This document shows, in pieces, positions 43,254 to 49,156 of a DNA stretch of 64,000 nucleotides. The notes beneath the pieces were generated by a model. It made no database searches and was not told the origin of the DNA. It saw nothing but the letters and a program-made list of their open reading frames with translations. Location: assembly GCA_017517865.1 (NCBI GenBank), contig JAFWYB010000065.1, forward strand, positions 40,061-104,060. Direction: 5' to 3'. Each line of letters starts with the position of its first letter. Position 1 is the first letter of the stretch. The translations under genes and the position numbers were made by a program. The DNA is from Clostridia bacterium (GTDB lineage Bacteria; Bacillota; Clostridia; Oscillospirales; Acutalibacteraceae).

Positions 43254-43502
43254 ATGCTCACAAAATCCCAGCTTGACCTCTGCAAGGCTGCAGAGATAGC
43301 TCTTTGCGATAAAAACGCTCTGACTGATTTAAGAGATATTACTGTAGATAAAAGCAAAAGTGTTATGGAGAGAATAGAGAACTTTACCGGTCAGGTAAAA
43401 AATCCTTATCTCTTTAAGGTCGGAGATGTTATCGTAAAAGTAGCATATAGCGGCGGCAAAGATTTTTCAGGTGCTCTGAGCAACGCTCTTTGTTCCTGTT
43501 GA
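43254..43502 (+). CDS. Small DUF6870-like protein
   Basis: An 82-residue protein with IENFTGQVKNPYLFKVGDVI VKVAY-type sequence (spaces mark a line break), the NPYxFKxGD core of small proteins found before recombinases in Firmicutes elements (DUF6870-like, from memory). AGGAAGTGAT stands about 8 bases before the ATG. It is the last gene before the recombinase promoter and could be a recombination accessory protein; that is a guess from position. Confidence 0.55.
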   Translation: MLTKSQLDLCKAAEIALCDKNALTDLRDITVDKSKSVMERIENFTGQVKNPYLFKVGDVIVKVAYSGGKDFSGALSNALCSC

Positions 43503-43534
43503 AATATTTACCATAAGCTAAATTAAAATTTTTA

Positions 43535-43563
43535 TTGAAATACGAGCGGAAGTATGCTACAAT
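43535..43563 (+). promoter_or_regulatory. Promoter and leader hairpin of the recombinase gene
   Basis: TTGAAA (43535-43540), 17-bp spacer, TACAAT (43558-43563). AGCGGAAG (spacer, about 43545-43552) and CTTCCGCT (43586-43593) are complementary across the start region. No sigma-E, -F, -G or -K consensus is visible, so expression is not obviously sporulation-specific. Confidence 0.65.
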
Positions 43564-43627
43564 TCATTTGTAAGATTTGTGGTGCTTCCGCTTTGTTTAT
43601 ATAGATAAACAAACGGAGGTTATACTA

Positions 43628-45322
43628 ATGTATTCAAAATATAAGGATTATTTAGAGCAGCCTCAAAGGGAATTGAAAACCTGGAAGGCTGCTCTTTATA
43701 TTCGTCTGTCCCGTGAGGACGGAGATAAATCAGAAAGCTATTCCATCACATCACAGCGTGAAATTTTAAAGGAATATCTCAAGCTCCATCCCGATATTGA
43801 GGCTCACGATTTTTACGTGGATGACGGTTGGAGCGGTACTAACTTTGACCGTCCCGGCTTTGTCCGTATGATGGAAGATATTTATGCGGGTACGGTTAAC
43901 TGTGTTGTTGTAAAGGACTTGTCCCGTTTCGGACGAAACTATACCGATGCAGGTAATTATCTTGATAATGTTTTCGTAAGATTAAAGGTGCGTTTTATCG
44001 CTCTTAACAACGGAATTGATACTGCTTCAAACAGTATGAATGCGGCAACGCAGTGTATTTCCGTAGGTGTTACCAATGTTATAAACGAAAGTCTTGCGGC
44101 GACTACTTCTGTCAATGTTCGAGGCACTCTTAATGTGAACAGAGCACAGGGGAAATTTATCGGCTCTTTCCCGACCTACGGATATTTAAAAGACCCGAAT
44201 GACCATCATCAGCTTATTATCGACGAAGAAACTGCACCCGTTATACGAATGATTTTTGAAAGGTTTATAGCAGGGCAAAGCATTATCGGTATTGCAAAAG
44301 CCTTGAATGACGAAGGCATACCTAATCCGTCAATGCACAAAAAGCTGAAAGGTCTTAATTACCGTCACCCTATGGGTAAGAGTAATGATGGTTTGTGGCA
44401 CGACAGTTCTGTACGCAGAATCCTGCAGAATGAAATGTATATCGGTAATATGGTGCAGGGCAAGAACACGACTATCAGCTATAAAATAAAGCAGTGCAGA
44501 GCCATACCAAAGGGCGAGTGGATTATCGTAGAAAACACTCACGAAGCGATTATTGATAAAGATACTTTCAATAAGGCACAGTCACTTTTCAGAAAGAATA
44601 TCCGCTCTTCGCCTGTAAAAAAAGAGGTTGATTTGTTTTCGGGACTTGTTCGCTGTGCTGATTGTCACCGTATTATGAACAAGAAAACCAACAACCATTC
44701 CTACGGCACTTACCGATATTACAGGTGTATGACATCAAGAAAAATGAGTAAAGATGCCTGCACCAATCACACAATCCGTATTGATAAGCTTGAAACAGCA
44801 GTGCTTGTCACCTTGCAGAAAATGATTGATACCGCTATTGAGTTTGATGAAATTCTTGAAATTATCAATCAGAGCAGTAAGCGTAAAAAGGAGTCAACCC
44901 ATCTGAAAAAGATGATTAAAACTCAATCTGCCGAGCGTGAGAAGTGCATAAAAATGTCCCTTGATTTGTATCCTGACTGGAAGCAAGGTGTTATCACAAG
45001 AGAGGAATATATGCAGTTAAAAGCTAATCTAACGGAGAAAATTGAGTCGATAGACAGCACAATCAAGAGTCTTACAAAGACAGCAGAAGAGTACGCTCAA
45101 GGTCTGAACAGTGAGAATGAGTTTATCTCACACTTTAAACAATACGGCAATATTGAGTCACTTAACAGACCTATGGTGGTTGAACTGATTGACGAGATTC
45201 TTGTTCACGAGGGTGGGAATATTACCATTAAATTTAAGTTCAACGATGCTTATGAAAATGTGGTTAACTATATTGAAATGAATAAGGAAATCGTTGAAGA
45301 GGCAGATAAGAAGTCTGCGTAA
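43628..45322 (+). CDS. Large serine recombinase (site-specific integrase/excisionase)
   Basis: A 564-residue TnpX/TndX-type large serine recombinase, the enzyme expected to insert and excise this element. The resolvase domain starts with AALYIRLSRED, with Ser28 as nucleophile, and contains DLSRFGRNY. A recombinase domain follows (AQGKFIGSFPTYGY ... LNDEGIPNP). A zinc ribbon lies near residues 343-380 (CADC ... RCMTSRKMSKDAC). A coiled-coil segment is at about 410-480. ATG at 43628 has GGAGG 7 bases upstream; the frame's 17 earlier codons have none. The fused att sites at the element ends match what this class uses. Confidence 0.93.
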   Translation: MYSKYKDYLEQPQRELKTWKAALYIRLSREDGDKSESYSITSQREILKEYLKLHPDIEAHDFYVDDGWSGTNFDRPGFVRMMEDIYAGTVNCVVVKDLSRFGRNYTDAGNYLDNVFVRLKVRFIALNNGIDTASNSMNAATQCISVGVTNVINESLAATTSVNVRGTLNVNRAQGKFIGSFPTYGYLKDPNDHHQLIIDEETAPVIRMIFERFIAGQSIIGIAKALNDEGIPNPSMHKKLKGLNYRHPMGKSNDGLWHDSSVRRILQNEMYIGNMVQGKNTTISYKIKQCRAIPKGEWIIVENTHEAIIDKDTFNKAQSLFRKNIRSSPVKKEVDLFSGLVRCADCHRIMNKKTNNHSYGTYRYYRCMTSRKMSKDACTNHTIRIDKLETAVLVTLQKMIDTAIEFDEILEIINQSSKRKKESTHLKKMIKTQSAEREKCIKMSLDLYPDWKQGVITREEYMQLKANLTEKIESIDSTIKSLTKTAEEYAQGLNSENEFISHFKQYGNIESLNRPMVVELIDEILVHEGGNITIKFKFNDAYENVVNYIEMNKEIVEEADKKSA

Positions 45323-45387
45323 AATTATCAATAGGGTATATAGCTGTATTTTGAGAAAAATATTTTTTGTGCATTTATAAAAGAAAA

Positions 45388-45454
45388 ATAACAAGTCAAA
45401 CTTGACTTATTAAAGCAGATTTGATATTATAATAGTACAAATTTGACTTGTTAT
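45388..45454 (+). promoter_or_regulatory. Promoter with flanking operators for the HTH gene
   Basis: TTGACT (45402-45407), 17-bp spacer, TATTAT (45425-45430). A 13-bp perfect inverted repeat flanks it: ATAACAAGTCAAA (45388-45400) with 45442-45454. The left arm is also part of a 16-bp palindrome AAGTCAA-ac-TTGACTT (45393-45408) over the -35. This arrangement suggests repression with looping by the HTH protein just downstream. Confidence 0.75.
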
Positions 45455-45466
45455 TATGGAGGCACT

Positions 45467-45817
45467 ATGAAGATTTCAAATTATAATGATGAAAAATCAA
45501 TATTAGTGGAATTGGGAAACCGTATTCAGCAGTATAGGATTTCCTTGAATATCACACAATCGGAGCTTGCACAAAGATGCGGACTTTCTCTTAAGACCAT
45601 TGCCCGTACAGAAGTGGGATATGATACGAAGCTTTCAAATCTGATTAAGATTTTGAATGAAATCGGACTTTCAGAAAATTTAGATATTTTAATACCTGAA
45701 CCTCAACCCGATTACAAAGCATTATTTGAAGAAAAAACAATAAGAAAACGTGCAAGACCCGATAAAAAGAAAACAGATAGTGCTTGGGTTTGGGGAGAAG
45801 ATAAGATAGATAAATAA
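45467..45817 (+). CDS. XRE-family HTH regulator
   Basis: A 116-residue Cro/C1-type protein. The helix-turn-helix lies at about residues 18-70 (LGNRIQQYRISLNITQSELA ... LSLKTIARTEVG). The C-terminal 45 residues are basic. ATG at 45467 follows GGAGG. It probably represses its own promoter through the inverted repeats at 45388-45454, and may control the AAA/TOPRIM pair that begins 165 bases downstream. A HipB-like antitoxin role is possible but no toxin kinase is present. Confidence 0.8.
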   Translation: MKISNYNDEKSILVELGNRIQQYRISLNITQSELAQRCGLSLKTIARTEVGYDTKLSNLIKILNEIGLSENLDILIPEPQPDYKALFEEKTIRKRARPDKKKTDSAWVWGEDKIDK

Positions 45818-45981
45818 TAATTTATTTACGTAAAACATGTGTTTATGCAAGATAAATATATGATATCAATACTGTAGCCCAACTTAAAAACGTATTTTTC
45901 GTTTTTAAGTTGACAAAGCGCAACAAAGTGAATATAATATAGATAACAAAAGAACTTTTTATTGCAGAAAAAGGTGAAGTT

Positions 45982-47172
45982 ATGAAGTTATTAAAAATTG
46001 AAGTTAGAGGGCTTCCGTTATTTAAAGAAAAATGCGAAATTGATTTTATGTCATTACAACGTGTAAATGCGGAAAATGCAGATAAAATGAGCATAGCATT
46101 TAACAATGGCATGAAAGATTTTTATCAGAATAATGTTTTGTCTTTTATAGGAATAAATGCATCAGGCAAAACAACTATTTTAAAGTTAATTACGTTCGTT
46201 TGCCGAATGTTAAACAATGAACCTATTAACAATATTGAATCTTCAGAAATGCTGGACGATTTGGCAGAAAATCAATATGTTACTTTTAAAACCTATTTTT
46301 CCGCTAAGAATAAGGAAACATTTCCTTTTACCGATGGTCTGGCAATCAACTTACTCGAAACTACTATAATTAAAACTAAAGAAAAACTTGTAATTGCAAA
46401 AGAAACACTAAAATCAAAGTCTATAACCAAAACAATTAATAAGAAAAATGTTTTTGATTTTACAGGAGTGGAAATTAACAGTTCAAGACAGTTTAATGAG
46501 TATTTGTTAGACGATGTAAGTATAATGGTAGCTTTCAATAAGCGAAATAATGAGCAGGTTATACTTTCGGATATGTTGAAATTTACAAACATCAATCAAC
46601 TCAGTTTGTCTGAGGATTGTCCTCTTGAATTGATTGCTTTCTTTGATCCGAGTGTAGAATATTTGAAGGTAAACAAAAACAGTAAAGATACTGATATTTG
46701 TTTAAAGTTTAAGAATAAACCTGAAATTGTTTTAAATCAATTATCGGAGCTTAACAGGTATTTATCTTCCGGTACTATTAAAGGTATTAACACTTTCTTG
46801 AATGCTATTAAAACATTTGAAACCGGAGGATATCTGATTATTGATGAGTTGGAAAATCATTTTAATCAAGAGATCGTTTCAACTTTAATTCGCTTTTATA
46901 TGGATAAGAAAGTGAATCCTAAAGGAGCAATGCTTATTTTCTCAACTCATTATTCTGAATTGCTGGACGAGTTTGAACGCAATGATAATATATATATTGT
47001 ACGGAACAGAAACGGAATATCTGCAGAAAACCTTTCTAATATCCTTAATCGAAATGACATAAAGAAAAGTGAGGCATATCAGAGCGGCTTCCTTGAAGGT
47101 ACAGTTCCAATGTATGATGCTTATATTGAATTAAAAGAAAGCCTTATTGGTTCTCATAAGGAGGAGCAATGA
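45982..47172 (+). CDS. AAA-family ATPase (AbiL/RloA/AriA-like)
   Basis: A 396-residue ABC/SMC-type ATPase: Walker A GINASGKT (about residues 57-64), Walker B YLIIDELENHFN (about 283-293) and H-switch STHYSELL. The insert between them holds a low-complexity stretch. It overlaps the next gene by four bases (ATGA). ATPases of this form paired with a small TOPRIM-like protein make up abortive-infection systems such as AbiL/RloAB and PARIS, so a phage-defence role is likely; which named type cannot be settled here. Confidence 0.8.
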   Translation: MKLLKIEVRGLPLFKEKCEIDFMSLQRVNAENADKMSIAFNNGMKDFYQNNVLSFIGINASGKTTILKLITFVCRMLNNEPINNIESSEMLDDLAENQYVTFKTYFSAKNKETFPFTDGLAINLLETTIIKTKEKLVIAKETLKSKSITKTINKKNVFDFTGVEINSSRQFNEYLLDDVSIMVAFNKRNNEQVILSDMLKFTNINQLSLSEDCPLELIAFFDPSVEYLKVNKNSKDTDICLKFKNKPEIVLNQLSELNRYLSSGTIKGINTFLNAIKTFETGGYLIIDELENHFNQEIVSTLIRFYMDKKVNPKGAMLIFSTHYSELLDEFERNDNIYIVRNRNGISAENLSNILNRNDIKKSEAYQSGFLEGTVPMYDAYIELKESLIGSHKEEQ

Positions 47173-47690
47173 TGGAGCTTTCAAAATATAATGCCTGTAT
47201 ATGTGAGGGTACAGCGGAACAAGTAATTATTGATTTATTACTTGATAATAGCAAACTGATTTTCTCACGAAACGATTTGCTTGAACATGAAATTCTGAGA
47301 TGCAGGACGGGAAAGAATTTTGAAGAGCAGTACTTAAGAAAAGGTTTTACAGAACAAATCACAGTTTTCAGAATTCTTGATTCAAGAAGGGAAAACTTCA
47401 AATTAAGCAAGGCATATCAAAGTAAAGTGAAGGTTGTAAATATAATTACTGCACCTGAAATAGAAATGTTAGTCATTCTTAATGAAGGAAAATATAGCGA
47501 TTATAAAAAATCTGGAATGAAGCCAAGTGTATATTGCAAAAGCATTTTAAAACATCGTGATGTAAAGAGTGCAGCTTTTGTGAAAAGCTATTTCAAAGAT
47601 ATTGATGTTTTGATAAAAGCTATTATCGAATATAAAAGGGTTTCGAATGTTAAACGAAATGAATTTACTTTGGCAGATATTCTCAAATAA
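47169..47690 (+). CDS. TOPRIM-like/RloB-like partner of the AAA ATPase
   Basis: A 173-residue protein starting MMELSKYNACICEGTAEQVI. The EGTAEQ near the N-terminus fits the EGxxE-type motif of TOPRIM/OLD nucleases. RILDSRRE and APEIEMLVILNEGKY supply further acidic residues. AAGGAGGAG precedes the ATG inside the ATPase stop. It is likely the nuclease or effector of the pair; shorter than typical RloB (about 200), so the assignment to a family is tentative. Confidence 0.65.
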   Translation: MMELSKYNACICEGTAEQVIIDLLLDNSKLIFSRNDLLEHEILRCRTGKNFEEQYLRKGFTEQITVFRILDSRRENFKLSKAYQSKVKVVNIITAPEIEMLVILNEGKYSDYKKSGMKPSVYCKSILKHRDVKSAAFVKSYFKDIDVLIKAIIEYKRVSNVKRNEFTLADILK

Positions 47691-47710
47691 CTCAAATTTA
47701 TTTTATCTTT

Positions 47711-47742
47711 AACAGCGTGCGGAGTAAAATCTGCACGCTGTT
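47711..47742 (+). terminator. Hairpin after the TOPRIM-like gene (copy 1)
   Basis: AACAGCGTGC (47711-47720) with GCACGCTGTT (47733-47742). Without a strong T run. Its sequence is repeated in related form at 47900-47934. Confidence 0.55.
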
Positions 47743-47757
47743 CTCTATGCAAAGTCG

Positions 47758-47827
47758 AAAAACTATGTAAAAAATCATAGTTTTATCGGTATAGAGGTAA
47801 AAACTTCTTGTTTTTTACATAGTTTTT
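47758..47827. repeat. 17-bp perfect inverted repeat near the right end
   Basis: AAAAACTATGTAAAAAA (47758-47774) and its exact complement (47811-47827), 36 bases apart. It is in the gene-free right end of the element (47691-48156) and could be a recombinase or accessory protein site, or a remnant of an insertion sequence. Confidence 0.6.
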
Positions 47828-47899
47828 ATGGTTATAGAAGAAAAAGTAATACACAAATAGAAAATAAGAATGATTAAGATAAAAACAGGGATGTAATTA

Positions 47900-47934
47900 C
47901 AGTGTGCAAAATGAAATTTGCACGCTGATTTTTT
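47900..47934 (+). terminator. Terminator hairpin (copy 2)
   Basis: CAGTGTGCAAA (47900-47910) with TTTGCACGCTG (47917-47927, one G-T pair), then six T after one A. Related in sequence to the hairpin at 47711. Confidence 0.7.
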
Positions 47935-48106
47935 GCGTTAAATGGCAGTTAAGGGGGTGTAATTTATAAAATTTCAAATTTATCCCCGTTAACTCAGTCT
48001 TGCCAAAATCCAACACTCTTGTTAAAAATGTCTATAAAATACCCATCATAGTCTTCCCTTCATTGCAACCACCCCATAGCTGCACCCATAAACAAAGTAC
48101 CGAAAA

Positions 48107-48120
48107 CCCAGTAAAATAGG
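48107..48120 (-). repeat. Right copy of the 14-bp subterminal inverted repeat
   Basis: CCTATTTTACTGGG on the minus strand, exact partner of 14213-14226, 49 bp inside the right crossover. Confidence 0.6.
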
Positions 48121-48139
48121 CACTTTTGAGGTTTCAAAA

Positions 48140-48200
48140 AATTTTATGGTTTTCTCTTGACATTTACCCCTGCTGCCTGTAAAACCATATCCGATTTTCT
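48140..48200 (+). other. attR, right junction of the element
   Basis: CCTG at 48169-48172. Left of it, the element's end reads on the minus strand GTAAATGTCAAGAGAAAACC, matching the left arm GTAGATGTTAAAATAGAACC. Right of it, spoVAD resumes with GCTGCCTGTAAAACC. TTGACA (48157-48162) lies in the element arm and, with TAAAAC 17 bp on in spoVAD, forms a weak outward promoter. Confidence 0.85.
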
Positions 48201-48576
48201 CCGGGATACCGACACCTCGCCCGAGGATTACGACCTTATCCTTACGGGTGACCTGGGCTATGTGGGCAGCGAGCTTTTATATGAGCTTCTTATGAAAGAG
48301 GATAACATTGACATAAGCTCAGTACACCGCGACTGCGGACTGTTGATTTATGACAGAGAAGCTCAGGATGTTCATTCGGGCGGCTCAGGCTGCGGCTGCA
48401 GTGCGTCGGTGCTCTGTTCGTATATATTGAACGCGATGAAAAAGGGGGAGTACAGCAATATTCTCTTTGTTGCAACGGGAGCGCTTATGTCGCCCGTTTC
48501 CTCAAGAGAGGGTGAGAGTATTCCGGGAATAGCACACCTTGTCAATATAAAAATGAAAGTGAAAGAGGAGAGCTGA
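48169..48576 (+). pseudogene. spoVAD: spoVAD, 3' part, beyond the mobile element
   Basis: The C-terminal 134 codons of SpoVAD from AACKTISDFL onward. It includes ILTGDLGYVGSELL, DCGLLIYD, the glycine-rich HSGGSGCGCSASV and FVATGALMSPVSSREGES, all characteristic of the family. There is no proper start: an in-element TTG at 48157 opens the frame but lacks a ribosome site. In phase with the 5' part once CCTG is shared, giving a 342-residue protein against 338 in Bacillus subtilis. The codons show no decay (no stops or shifts), so the split is recent or the gene is still under selection. Confidence 0.95.
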
Positions 48577-48750
48577 ATGGATATAATCAAAAACTTAAGG
48601 TGCATTATGTATCTTGTAAAGTGCAGTAAGTATCTTTATTTTGCCAAAAAGCTTGTCTGCTTTATGACAATTCTTATTTCTGCTGCGGTGCTTCTGAGCC
48701 TTGCGGGTGACGGTAGGGAAACTATCGGAAGACTGAAGGGTATATTGTGA
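48577..48750 (+). CDS. 57-residue membrane protein between spoVAD and spoVAE
   Basis: Starts directly after the spoVAD stop (TGA at 48574-48576, ATG at 48577) with GAGGAG just upstream, and ends one base before the spoVAE ATG. MDIIKNLRCIMYLVKC is followed by one hydrophobic helix (FMTILISAAVLLSLAG) and a basic tail. I do not recognise it. Its tight placement inside the operon suggests a real spore-membrane component. Confidence 0.7.
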   Translation: MDIIKNLRCIMYLVKCSKYLYFAKKLVCFMTILISAAVLLSLAGDGRETIGRLKGIL

Positions 48751-48751
48751 T

Positions 48752-49120
48752 ATGGAAGAGTTAATGAATCTTTTAAAAGCGTTTCTTGTGGGTGGTCTCA
48801 TCTGTGTTATAGGTCAGTTGCTTATAGATTTTACCAGACTTACTCCTGCAAAGATTCTCGTGAGCTTCGTTATTGCAGGCGTTATTTTAGGCGGTACGGG
48901 TATTTACGGTAAGCTTGTTGAGTTTGCAGGTGCAGGTGCTACCTTGCCGCTGACGGGCTTCGGCTATAACCTTGCAAAGGGTACTAAGGAAGCGGTACAG
49001 CAGGAGGGATTGCTGGGCGCTCTGAGCGGTCCTCTGTCTTCAGCCTCGGTGGGCATAATGACTGCGGTAATCTGCGGGCTTGTCTGCTCGCTGTTTACAA
49101 GAAGCAAGGATAAAGAGTAA
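48752..49120 (+). CDS. spoVAE: Stage V sporulation protein AE
   Basis: A 122-residue membrane protein of the SpoVA channel (SpoVAEb type). It shares with SpoVAC the AFLVGGLICVIGQLL start and the GAGATLPLTGFG segment. About four membrane helices; basic tail. It starts one base after the 57-codon gene and is followed by a terminator. With spoVAD split, its transcription from the spoVAC promoter would be cut off by at least the element's terminators. Confidence 0.92.
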   Translation: MEELMNLLKAFLVGGLICVIGQLLIDFTRLTPAKILVSFVIAGVILGGTGIYGKLVEFAGAGATLPLTGFGYNLAKGTKEAVQQEGLLGALSGPLSSASVGIMTAVICGLVCSLFTRSKDKE

Positions 49121-49122
49121 AG

Positions 49123-49153
49123 AAAAGAGGCATTCTGTGCGAATGCCTCTTTT
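49123..49153. terminator. Bidirectional terminator after spoVAE
   Basis: Perfect 13-bp stem AAAAGAGGCATTC (49123-49135) with GAATGCCTCTTTT (49141-49153). It also serves the convergent secreted-protein gene. Confidence 0.88.
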
Positions 49154-49156
49154 GTG

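Larger units (their letters stand above)
14125..48168 (+). mobile_element. 34-kb integrative mobilisable element inserted in spoVAD
   Basis: The insert is bounded by CCTG at 14125-14128 and 48169-48172. It contains a large serine recombinase, tnpV, a Cys-rich small protein, mobC, a relaxase, a likely oriT, and accessory genes of lower GC than the flanking host DNA. No full conjugation (type IV secretion) or phage structural gene set is present, so it is best called a mobilisable element of the Tn4451 type that needs a helper for transfer. Removing 34,044 bp restores a continuous spoVAD frame. Functions of the cargo modules are given gene by gene. Confidence 0.93.

Noticed and set aside
14125-48168. 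Element as a prophage
   Set aside because: No capsid, portal, terminase, tail or lysis genes; instead a relaxase, mobC and a serine recombinase are present.
14125-48168. Element as a self-transmissible ICE
   Set aside because: Only one VirD4-like protein is present; no VirB4, VirB6 or peptidoglycan hydrolase was found, so independent conjugation is unlikely.
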